The translations under genes were made by a program, and so were the position numbers. A DNA stretch of 64,000 bases. Source: Coturnix japonica. Taxonomy: Eukaryota > Chordata > Aves > Galliformes > Phasianidae. Position 1 is the first letter of the stretch. Each line of letters starts with the position of its first letter. This document shows positions 1-15,000 of this stretch, piece by piece. Below the pieces are notes generated by a model. It was given only the letters and a program-made list of their open reading frames with translations, did not search any database and had not been told where the DNA came from. The stretch covers positions 1,190,429-1,254,428 of the forward strand of contig NC_029542.1 in NCBI RefSeq assembly GCF_001577835.2, written 5' to 3'.

Positions 1-154
1 CACCCTATAGCCTTGCAAAACCCAAATCCTATTGAAGCACCTCAGTGGGAAGACCCACAGGAATGAACCATCTTGGTTAGACAAGGAGGAAGAATGGGGT
101 AAATTGAAAACCATGGTGATGTGCCAGTGCAGAAGGGGAGCAGTGAGTCCTTAC

Positions 155-3708
<3,554 letters not shown>

Positions 3709-5940
3709 GCTCTCATTCTGCTTGCGGGACGCCTGCGCCCGACCTGCTGGGGAGAGCAGGGCTCAGAAATTGGTGCAGGATGGGAACAATGGGGGCTGTT
3801 ACGAGGTTGGGATTTGAAGACGGGTGGTAGCCAATGGGGGCAATGAGGGCATTTAGGAGCTTGGTGATGGAAAGTTCTTGGTGGGCTTTTGCAGTTGGCT
3901 TTCTTCCGAGCCAGCAGCTCCAGAACCATTGAAATCACAAGGAAAATGCTTGGGTTGCATGTTGTATCCAAATGGACACATCTGGGTTGCACAGCACCCT
4001 GCTTCCCCCTTCCCCTCCCAAACCCAACCAAAAAACACCATCCCTCTGCCTTTCTCCTGGGCTCTGCACCAGCTGGCTCATTAGACATGTAATTTCACAA
4101 CCAAAGTTGCTCAACAAAATCAAACACCTTCAGCAGCAGTGGCACCGCTCCAGCTCTTGGCAATATAATTGCAAAGGATCAAAGCTTTCCTCTTAACACT
4201 CAAGTAAGAGGTTCCTAGGCCAGAAGACCTCAGTTCTGGTGGTCGGTGGTCATTTCCCATCACCCATCCCATTGGTAGGAATGTGGGGTGCCCTACAGCA
4301 CTACAGCTCTGCTCTGGAGGAGCCCTGATGCTTTGGGGAGGGTAAGGAAAAGAGTTGTGTGTACCCCCGCCCCAAGATGAGCATCCCACTGACCAGCAGC
4401 GCTCTGAGCATCGCCCCCTCTGCACTCCAATGCTTTATGCAGTGCTATGGGGCAGCTGACCCTGAAAGAGCTTTAGGATCAATACTCCTCATACCCCAAC
4501 CCCGAACCGCCCTGCTGGATGCAGAGAGCTGGAAACCCTTTGTAATTAAGGAGAACATTTATAGGTTCATTGGGAACAGACCCTTGGAGCAGTGTCAGTG
4601 TGTTCCTACAGTGATTACAAAACCCAGCGATAAAAGCAAAGGCGAAGGGAGGTATTGATTTTGCATTGCTGCAGATGGCTGCACTTTAGGAACTGCCCTT
4701 TGCTGTTGCTGAACTGCATCTCATTGTGCAAAATGGATTTCCTTCTGCCAAAAGCTGCTGATCCCTGCAGAGGTGTCGCAGCACCGGGGCACTTTGTGAT
4801 CAGCCTTGACCCAGTGGTGCTGTAATGCAGCTTAATGCTGCTGGTAGAAGGATGGACCTATAGCAAACCCTACAAGTGCACAGGGTGCTGCACAACCCAT
4901 AGAACCCACAGCACAGCCTTATCCGCAGCGTGCAGTGCCGGTGGAGGCGGCCCAGCCTCCAGCTGCTGCCAGCCATCATGCTCGGGGTCGGGTTTCTGCA
5001 GCCCCATGACTCTGCTCATTCCTCCCTGCTGGGAGCCGGGGCAGGAGGGGAACGTGTGTGCACGGCCCCAGCTTTGCTTTCAACCCTAAGTTTGCTTTTT
5101 ACTGGGCTGCACACATTGCACTGCCATAGGGTAGGAAAGGGAGACGCTGGGGCTAAACAGGAGGTCCTCCAAAGGGATGCTGCTGTGTCCATTTGGGGTC
5201 TGTTCCCCTGCAGCCCCCTGGCCCACCATCCCCTTTGGGGATGCCCAGAGGTGCAAAACTTCAGCTACATCCGAGATCTGAACCTCCTGCATTGGAGCCA
5301 TCAGCTGGACTCCGTGCTCCCTTTGCATCCCTTCCAATTCAGAATATTCACTGACTCTGTGGTCAATCTCTGCTTCCCCAAAGAGAAGGGATCAAATGCA
5401 GACCTGCTCTCCTGCCCCAATGAACCCATGGCCCACACTGGTGTGGGGCTGGCACAGAGGGGTCCCACTTGCCCACTGCCAGCCCCTGGCACCTGGGTGA
5501 CTCTGGGGTCAGCCCCACTACCTTGGGATCAGAGAATGCTCCACAAGGCTTCTTTTCTCCAGAGATCAGTGTTGGTCTGACGGGACACCAGTGCCTGTGT
5601 GACAGCAGCTGCAGTGCTCCTGCAGGGATCAAACCACCCCAGTGCCGTTGGCATGGTGTGCACCGCTCAGCAGAGGCAGATAGAGCCTCAGGTCCAAGAA
5701 GAACACCGACCTACAGAGCCATCAGCAAGTGTAGAGCAGCTTCCTTCACCAAAGTGCTGCTGAGCCAACTGCAATACATCAGGGGCATCCCTGCAGCAGG
5801 GATTAGCAGGAGAACAATTAGCTCGTGCCCCGACACCAGCCAGCAGCCAGCTCTGCCCACGTGTGGAGCTGTGAGAAACTGATGCTGGGGGATGGAGGGA
5901 AGCCAGCACCTGGCAGCTGAAGGGCTGCGGGATGGAAAGC
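3709..5940. other. No gene seen: SCN4A upstream flank
   Basis: Both strands were read for conserved exons. Open frames here are short, lack paired splice sites and show no recognisable protein similarity. A 5' non-coding exon of SCN4A could lie here or farther right without being visible. Confidence 0.5.
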
Positions 5941-5949
5941 AGAACCTGC

Positions 5950-6565
5950 CCTGCACCAACACAACATGGCACAACCCAACAGGACACAATATAAACCAAC
6001 ACAACACAAACTATCACAACATAATACAGCACAACACAATACAGCACACTATAACACAACACAACATAACCCAACACAAACCATCACAACATAACACAGC
6101 ACAACACAACACAATACAGCACACTATAACACAACACAACATAACCCATCACAGTACAGCACACTATAACCCAACACAACCCAATACAGCGCACTATAAC
6201 ACAACACAACACAACACAACACAACACAACACAACACAACACAACACAACACAATACAGCACACTATAACCCAACACAACCCAATACAGCGCACTATAAC
6301 ACAACACAACACAACACAACACAACCCAATACAGCGCACTATAACACAACACAACACAATACAACACAACACAACACAACACAACACAGCACACTATAAC
6401 CCAACACAACACAATCCAACACAATACAGCACACTATAACACAACCCAACCCAATACAGCACACTATAACCCAACACAACCCAACCCAATACAGCACACT
6501 ATAACCCAACACAACACAACACAATACAGCACACTATAACCCAACACAACATAACCCAGCACAAC
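5950..6565. repeat. AACAC-rich array with an embedded ACAGCACACTATAAC unit
   Basis: About 600 bp built from ACAAC/ACACA pentamers interrupted at irregular intervals by a recurring block close to AATACAGCACACTATAAC, giving a higher-order structure of about 25-65 bp. Both strands lack stops in some frames, so long Val/Leu/Cys-rich or His/Asn/Thr-rich open frames are an artefact of the repeat. Confidence 0.95.
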
Positions 6566-9104
6566 CCTGCAGGACCCCTTCCTTATTTCTTTCACCCCAA
6601 ATCCAGCTGAGAACCCAGGAGCTGACTCCATCCCTCGCTCATTTATCCCCATCTGAGGGTGTGGGGTGAGGTGGCAGCTGCATTGGGGAGCTGATATGGG
6701 GTTCAGGGATGATCAGAAAGCAGCAGTGGGCAGAGAGGGTCCAAATATCACCAAAGCCTCTTGGTCCTGGCTGGGAAGCAGGACACAGCGCTGTGGTGGT
6801 GATGCCATTGGCTGCCATAGGTTTTATTTGTGGGTATTTAAGGTTATGAAGGTACATGAATACAAGGTGGTGACACAGCTCTTTGCTGATGGTTAGAGGA
6901 AAGATAATCCTCCAGGTATTGTTTTATGGATGCTGTGGCTTGAGCAAGTCCTGTTTTGTTTTTCACCCCCAAAAAAAGCACCCAAAAAGCCAACAAAAAA
7001 GGGAAAATGGGGAACAATCTCAACGCAGGGAGAAGAGAGCTCTGCTGGAAGGTTTAACAGTGCACAGACCAGAGCCCAGAGCTGGGTGAGTGTTTGTGGG
7101 ATTCCAGGAGTTTCCAGCAGCAACTGGGACAAACAGAGCAGCTCGGCTGGGTGAAATGGGCCCATTTATAAACAACTCGATGTCCCATTCGGTAAGATGA
7201 TAACGTTCTATTTCAGAGCCTGGTGTTTGCTAACCCCAGATATACGGCCATGCCTCAATGCTTGGCTACGCATTACAAAGCCGACCTGGGGAGATACACA
7301 GTGACTCCAAGTTTTGTGATCAAATGCCTCCCCTGACCCCAACTGGGGGGGATGCAGCCCCATCTCAGCTCCCCATGTCCTCACTCTGTCTGTAGGCTGC
7401 TCTCCTTTAAGGGGAGGCTTTTTAGGGTCTGGAAATCCCTGCAGGCGATGCTGCCCTCCCAGTGCTGCTGGGTGGTTTGGTGCATTCCGGAATGCAGGAA
7501 TGCAGGATGCTTCCAGGCAGCATCTGTCATGCTGGGAGCTGTGCAGCAACATGGGAGAGCTGCCTTTGGCAAGCAATGCCACGCTCCTTATTGTCACCAC
7601 GGTCCTTCTGCTCGGTGGGGACCAACAGGGGTCACCCACTGGATGCACAGCAGCACCCGCATGGCTGGGATGGATGCATGGCTTGATGCAAAAGAACACG
7701 CTGGGTTTTCAGGTGGGATTTTTGCTGCCTTGGGGTAGGGGCTGCCCCTGCTGTGGGGCTCTGAGCAATGGGTGCCAATGGGGTGATGGGCCCCAGTTCC
7801 ATGCCGTGGGTCCCTATGCTCCCCAGCTTGCTCTGCATGGCCAACTCCGTGGTGCTGCCCACCAGCATCCCTCTGCCCTTCCCCATTTGGGACTCACACA
7901 CACCACCAACCCCCCAAACACAGACATTGCTGCTCCCCTCACACACCAATCACACCAAGCTTCTGCTTTCTGTCTTGCTCAGGGGAACACACAGCACTTC
8001 TCCCCTCTGCCTGCCCTGTACCCGTGAGCTGTGTGGAAATTAACTCCATGATATCCATTAATTGCTACCATCCCATATGGGGTACGGGCGCTTTAATGCC
8101 CCCACGGTACCTCGATGTACTCGGAGCTGGGGGTGGCACACATAGGCTGCAAGCTGCGAAGTCCTGGGATGCTCTCCTGCCCGCAGATGGAAATAGGAGG
8201 TTGCAACATCCCCCAGCAACTGACACTAACCCCGTCCTGCCCAGGCTGGGAGCGGGATGTCAGCTCGTCCCATAATGGGTGACAATGGGTTCACAGTGCT
8301 GGCAATGGGAGATGGAGATCACATAGGGTTTGCCATACTGTGGTCCCTGCAGCACCTCATCCTAAAGGATACCGATTTCCCCCTATCGGATACCACTGGA
8401 CCCAAATTAGACCCACGCTGGACCCTCACGCCCTTATTTCTTGCATTATTCCTCTGCCATCACCCACCCCAAAGCAACTTCTCCCTTCATACCTCAACTC
8501 CAGCAGTCTTCCCACAGGAACACACAGCCGCTGCACTGGGACCCTTTGCCCTGGGAGTGGAAAATGCTCTCCAAATATCAGCACAACTTAATCCCGTGGG
8601 ACTCAATTGCCCAATTCCCATTAAAGTGCCCGTTATTACATCAGGGATTTTCCAGGAACAGCTCAGAGCATCACTCCGCCACCCACACTTGTAGGGTTGC
8701 TTGTAGGGTCTCCATACAACCAAGGACACGCATCCAACCTTCCCACTGGTGTTATGCAAGTGATGCTCAGTGATATCCACTATTATTTTGCAACATGTCC
8801 CCATATGTTGGACACATCATGGTGTGGGCAGAGGATGGATTGCTTGTGTCCCATGGGACAGTGGCTGTCACCAGGGATGGGGGGTCACCGTGGCGTCTTG
8901 CCCCATAAAACAGCCATGGGGATGCTCCATGCACCAGGAGTGGGGGTTCTCACCCCAAATCAGAGCTGAATCCCACCCCATTCCTCTGCTCTGTGCAGAA
9001 TGGGGACATAGAGGTACGTCCCTATGGGGACAGCGCCTTCGGAAAGGGGACACTGCTCAGCACTGCAGACCTTTCCTGCAACCTTGGCTTGGCCCAGGCC
9101 GGGT

Positions 9105-9130
9105 TTATATTTAGATCCCCTTATATTTAG
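9105..9130. promoter_or_regulatory. Twin MEF2-like sites
   Basis: The 10-mer TTATATTTAG occurs at 9105-9114 and again at 9121-9130. Each fits the MEF2 consensus YTAWWWWTAR. They lie about 5.4 kb upstream of the SCN4A start codon. A role in muscle expression of SCN4A is inference from the known biology of MEF2. Confidence 0.35.
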
Positions 9131-9419
9131 GAAGAGAAGCCAGGAGAAAGGCGACTTGGGACTTTTCAGCCACCCCAACCCTCAAAGCCACCGGACGGTC
9201 GGTGTCACCACAGCCACCGCGTCCCATTGCCCTTCAGAGAACTGCCAGCCCCCATCCCCATCTGTTTATGGCCCGGGGTGGGGGGGCAAAAGCAATAAAC
9301 CCCACAACACCGACCTCCTGCTGTGGTGCTCCATGGCACAACCCCAAGAAGAAAGAGGAACCCAGGGCCATCAGAGCCCCCTTTCCCAGCAGCCTGGTGC
9401 TGTCCCAGTGCTGGACCCG

Positions 9420-9660
9420 GCTCTTACCGTTGGGTGGGAAAAGCGAAATCCCAAAGAGAGACCTTTCGGGGCCAGAATTTCCCTCTCCTTCGGCTCCTTT
9501 GGCTCCGCGAGCGCCTGTTGGCAGCGCAGCTGCTGCTGCTGTCAGATGGTCATGAGTGAAACCTGAGGACACGCGGATCCTTCAGGTACCCTCGGCCGAC
9601 TCAGCTGCGGCATTCGTCCCCCGCGGCGCCAATCAAGGGGGTGGCAGCGCCCGGCCCCAT
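9420..9660. promoter_or_regulatory. CpG-rich patch, possible SCN4A first exon or promoter
   Basis: A GC- and CpG-rich block in an otherwise less CpG-rich interval, with a CAGCTG E-box near 9529. On the minus strand a GTAAGA donor-like site follows ACCCAACG at about 9427, so a 5' non-coding exon of a minus-strand gene, SCN4A being nearest, is possible. There is no direct evidence of transcription. Confidence 0.22.
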
Positions 9661-11618
9661 TAGCACAGACCCCAGGGTCCATCAGCTCCAATGTGCCCCA
9701 AGAAAGGACCCGGGACCACATCCCTGTGTGATGTGATGCTGCACTCATCCTGCTTCAGCACCTTGTGTCCCCATGTCCAGCGCTGTGCCGGACCCCAAAG
9801 TCATATCCAGCCCAGGGATGGCGTGAGGAGGTGTCCTGGTGTGTGCCCTGCTTTTCCCCATGGTGTTTTTGGGTGCTGTTTGCATGTTTTGGGGTGCAGA
9901 AGGGCCATACCCATCTCATAGGGTTGGTCCATTCTGGGGTGCAGCAACCACCTGTCCTGGTCTGTAGGCTCCATGCCACCCTTCTGCTGCCTCTCTGGCC
10001 CCATATACCCCACAGAGATCTTCCCCAAGCCAATGAGCACCCACCACCAAGGGAAGAACTCCAGCTTTGCACTCCAAGTGAGCAAAGAGCAGCCCCAGTG
10101 CATCTGCAGGTATAGGGCAGGGATGGGAACGTCCCCATTATGGTTGTAGGGACCTTCATCGTGATGGATCCCAGCCCTATCACCCCTAGGAAGTCCCTAT
10201 AATCTTGTTTTGCTTTGCACATAGCCTAGAGCAAACCCTATGGGGAGCATGCAATGATGGGAGCACTGGGATGTGCCCCTGGGGGCTGTGGGCACCGTGG
10301 GGTGGGCACAGAATGAGGGTCTGTGGGTACCCGGGGGTACCCATGATGCTGAAGTGGGTGCAAAACCCAGCAGCAAAAGCACCTTTGGGGTGGCAGAATG
10401 GGATTCAGAGCCAAGCACTGCCTATGGGATCTATATGAAGCACATCCCAGAGTGGGGATGGAGATGGGGGTGAAGCTCTGCAGGCACCCAGCAGCGAACC
10501 CCTTACCTTCCTCTGGTGGTGCCGGGCGGGCACAGTCCTTTGGTGCCGGCGGTGCCGGGACAGCCGTGGGGCCGCTGTGGCTTTGGGGTTGTCCCGTGGA
10601 TCCACTGTCACCGCCTGCGGCGTAGGGCCGCAGTGCCACCCACCGGCCCCAAGCAAAACACCCCCCAAGGCAAAACACCGCCCCGGCTGCATCTCCAGGG
10701 AGTGATGGATTCAGGGTCATAGGGGGCTATGCCGCCCCATATAGGCTGCTATAGGGCACTGTGCATGTAGGGGTGCAGCAGAGCTTTGTGTGTCACACTG
10801 TGTGCCCCCCATGCCCACCACGAGCTGCTGCCTTGCAAGCATTGGATTGAATGCCAAGCAAGCCCTATAACAGGGGATTATAACAGCTTTAGCCTCACTG
10901 CCAGCAGAAAATAAATGCAAAGCCAATGACTTGCAAAGCTTTACGTCCATGGTGACATCCCCATTGAGCATCCCCATCCCCAGTGCAGTTTGTGGTCTCC
11001 TCTCCCCGCCCAAACCAGCCTCCATAGCGAGCAGAGATATTTGTGCACCCATTGGGGGGGCTCATGGAGCATCCTCCAGCTCACCCCACATCGGGTCCAG
11101 GTTCTGCTGCCCCTTTGTGAGACCAGGTGGGATGTCAGGAGGTCGGGTCGCCTGGGATGAGGCCAATCTGTGGGTTTTATTTAAGGAAGGGCACTTGGCC
11201 ATGGGGAGAAATTACAACCTAGAAAGCCTGAGAAGCTCTGCTGAGATCAGGTGGCTCAGCAAAGCCAGGAGAGGTTTGGGAAGGGGCATCCGATGCCTTC
11301 CTAACCAGGGCAGCAGATGGGGTGTTGTGAGCAGAATGGGCTGCAGTGGCGGCTTCTCCCCGCTCAGGTTGGCTGCTGGGGGCTGTGTTGGCATCTTCTC
11401 ATAAGGGAATGCATTTCTTATGTAAAAGAAGGGGGAAAAAAACAACATTGGTGGATCCCTCCGGTGCTGAGGTCACCCCAGCTGTGAATCTGGTGCCAAA
11501 TGAAAAATGGCAGGAGTCCTTCAAGCTGGTCCTCAGCTCTCAGCTGGTGCAGATATGGGGAGATGGGCAGCTGAAGCCTCAGGATATGCATCCCATCCCA
11601 CCTGCACCCCATACCACT

Positions 11619-11990
11619 CCATTCTATCCCATCCCATCCCATCCCATCCCATCCCATCCCATCCCATCCCACCCAATACCACTTCATCTCATCCCATCCC
11701 ATTCCAACTTACCCCTTCCTATCCCATCCCATCCCATCCCATCCCACCCCCACCCGCATCCCACTCCATTCTATCCCATCTCATACCTTCCCATCCCACC
11801 CCACCCCATCCCATCCCATCCATCTCGCATCCCATCCCATCCCATCCCATCCCATCCAATCCCATCCATCCCATCCATCCCATCCCCATCCATCCCATCC
11901 CATCCCACCTCATTTCATCCAGCCCCCTCCAAACCCATCCCAACCCATCCAATCCCATCCCACTCCATCCCAAGCCCCCACACCATACAG
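11619..11990. repeat. Degenerate (CCCAT)n array
   Basis: About 370 bp of CCCAT units with scattered variants (CCACC, CCATT, CATCT), directly downstream of the GPCR stop codon on the minus strand. It generates a long Pro/His/Ser-rich open frame with no biological support. Confidence 0.95.
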
Positions 11991-12093
11991 GCAGAGCCAG
12001 GCACTGAAGGTGCAGGAGCCAGAACCTACAAATCCCCCTTTGTTTCTATGGCCACCATCCTTAGGGAGGAATGTCCCCTGACTGCCATCCTCA

Positions 12094-15000
12094 TCACGCC
12101 GTGAAGTCTTGGGTTGCCATGTTGAAGACGTTGCTCTCCATGGATGTCTGCCACTTGCCCCAGTTTCTCTTGATCTCAGCCTGGACCTGAAGTGACACCA
12201 GGATTGGTGCTGGCAGTTGGGGCACCCATGGGGTGGGAGCTGCACTGCTCCATGAGGGGCTTGGGTGCCAGTGAGGGGGGTCCCTTGTGTGTTGGATGCC
12301 CACCTCCCCATTCAGGAAGCAATAGAGCAGAGCCACCAGGAAACCCTGGAAAAAGAAATAGTCAGAAACAGCAAATTTTACCCAAAAAAGGGGCACCCTA
12401 CTCCGTGGGGTGGGATGGGATGGGGTAAGAAGGGATGGAGATAGGGACAGGATAGGGATGGAATACGTTAGGAAGAGATAGGATAGGATAGGATAGGATA
12501 GGATAGGATAGGATAGGATAGGATAGGATAGGATAGGATAGGATAGGATAGGGTTAAGAAGGGAGGGGATGGGATGGAGGTGGGAAGGGATAGGAATAGG
12601 AAGGTATGGAGCTGGTATAGGAAAGCTTAGGGATGGAAATGGAGATAGGGATGGAATGGGTGGGGTGAGAATAGGATGGAGTGGGTTAGGAAGGGATTGG
12701 GATGGGATAGGAAAGGATATAATAGGGTAGGATGGTATGATATGGGAAGGGATGGGATAGGGAGTGATGGGATGGGATAGAAGGGATGAGGATGGGAAAG
12801 GATGGTATGGGAAAGAGTGGGGATGGCAAGGGATGGGGCTGGGAAAGCATATGGTGGGATGGGGTGGGATTTCAGCTTCCCATCACTTCCCATCACCCCA
12901 CATCTGCACCTGGTAGGAACCGAGGACCAGCTCAAAGTACAGCCGGGCGTCCACCCCGATGTGCTCAGGGAAGAGTGCGAACACCACGTAGTGCACCCCA
13001 AAGAGGGGGATGAGGAGCAGCGTGGACTTGGTCAGCCTCCTGTGGGGAGAACAACATCAGCAGGGCTGGAGTTCAATGATTTTGGGGATCTTGGTGGCCC
13101 TGGGTCCTCCTTTGTGCTCCTCCAAAGAGCCCTGTATCCCCCCAACAACCCAGTTGCCCTCACATGTATTGCTGCTTGTGGTTCTTGCTGATGTCTGGGG
13201 ATCGGATCTTCTGTGCCAACATCCTGGTGACGTTGAGGAAGATGAGGAAGTTCACCTGCCATGGAAGCTTGTCTCAGCCCTGCACGAATGGGGTCCCACA
13301 ATGGGATGCTTGGGGTGGGGACGTGCTCACAAATATGGCCAGGAGGATGGGAGCCTTGATCACCCACCAGTAGGGGCTGCTGTAGTCATCCCAGCACCTG
13401 TGGGAGAGGAGAACAAACCTGTTTTTAGCTCAGGTCTCATTCTCCTGTCCTGTTTGCACAGGGGTCTTTAGGCCCCACCAGAAAATAGACACAGCATTAA
13501 AATAAATCATTGCCTCATTCCTCCCATCTTGAGCTTCCCTAGCAAGTGGGCTGTCCCCTTGGCTTGCATAGGGGGCACGTGGGCAAGAGGAAGAGGGGAG
13601 GAGGCTGCCCTTACCCATGGTCGTCGTACTGCAGCCTGGTGAACACCCACACACACACCGTCAACACGGGGACACCTGTATAGGGACACAGTGTCACCCC
13701 ATGGCTCTGGCACCTCCCTCCAACCCTTATCCACAACCCCACATCCTGAGGCTCTGGAGATAACAGCAGGGTGACAGTTTTTCCAGGACTTTGAAAGGGA
13801 TGACGGCCACCGATGGTGATGTGTCACCTCTTGGTCCATTCCTACATCTAACCCAGCTCCTGGGGTGGACTCTGGGAGCCCCTGGAGGGGTTGAGATCCC
13901 AAGGCTCACCCCATCCAATGAGGATATACCACCAGATGTAGCTCCGGTCAGAGGTGAAGGTGAGCAGCAGCAGGGTCTGCAGGTACATGCCCTCCACCAG
14001 CAGCCAGAAGAAGTTGGCCAACACTGAGTACTGCACAAAGGCAATGGATGCTTTGCACTTCACCTGTGAGGATGAGGAAGAGGAAAGGTTCAGTGGTGCT
14101 GAGACCCAAACAGAGAGAACTCTGAGGGCAAGAACACTGTGTCTACAGACAAGCCTATGAAGAGAGATGCTGTTGTGAACCTCCTGATGTCTACCCAAGC
14201 CTGTTTTGAAGATATTTTTGATCTAGTGGTTAGTTACCCTGCCCATGACAGAGAGGTTGGAAAGAGGTGATCTGTGAGGTCCTTTCCAACCCAACCATTC
14301 TATGATTCTATGACTCTGTATTCACTGCTTCTATGTTTCTTATTTTTGTTTCTTATTTATTATGTCTGCTGCTCTGGACCTCACCGTTGACATGGTGCAG
14401 TGGTCAACAGACTCATCAGAGAAGAGGACGGCGTCCTTGATGAGCACAGAAGCCCCACGTAGGATGAAGGAGGTGAAGAAGTGGATGTGGATGGAGTTCC
14501 TGGTACAGTGCAGCTTCCTATGGATGGAAGAGACATGCTATGTCCATGGGGAGAAAGGGAAGTTGGAGGGTTTTAAGTCATCCATGGGGCATCTCTGGGA
14601 GGGAGGATCTGGACATCTCCCAACTCTGCTCATGGGTTGTCCTCCAGCCTTACCTGAAGCAGGAGAAGATTCCAATGGCCATGAACAGGGCTGCCAAGGA
14701 TGTGGAGTAGCCGCAGGTGTAGAGCACCTTCATGGTGATGAAGTAACCTCTCTGGAAGGAAAAATACCAGCTAAAGGAGGCGGTATGTGTTGGGAACTCC
14801 ATCCGCATCGGGTTGCTCTAGGTTTGTTCCATCACCCAGCCAAGCTCTGGATGTACTAAGCACCAAGGATGAGGCCCCTGGTAGACCCGGAGGCACCCAC
14901 TTGCCTTGGCCTCAGTGTTGTTGCTGCTCCCAACAGGCTCCAGCTCACAGGCGCTGTAGTAGGGTGGGCTGGGGGGACTCCATCCCACCTCAGTGCAGTT

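Larger units (their letters stand above)
6566..12093. other. No gene seen: region between the AACAC array and the class B GPCR
   Basis: No coding exon with a recognisable product was found. The stretch contains two identical MEF2-like sites near 9.1 kb, CpG-rich patches at about 9.42-9.65 kb and 10.50-10.66 kb, and the CCCAT array from 11.62 kb. GH1 and CD79B, which neighbour SCN4A in mammals, were looked for and not found. Confidence 0.5.

Noticed and set aside
5688-6652. Val/Leu/Cys-rich and His/Asn/Thr-rich open frames
   Set aside because: Artefacts of the AACAC array.
3709-12093. GH1 or CD79B, expected near SCN4A from mammalian synteny
   Set aside because: No growth hormone or immunoglobulin-domain/ITAM exon could be recognised on either strand here or elsewhere in the window.
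11346-12104. 252-codon Pro/His/Ser-rich open frame
   Set aside because: Translation of the CCCAT array; overlaps the 3' end of the receptor gene on the other strand.
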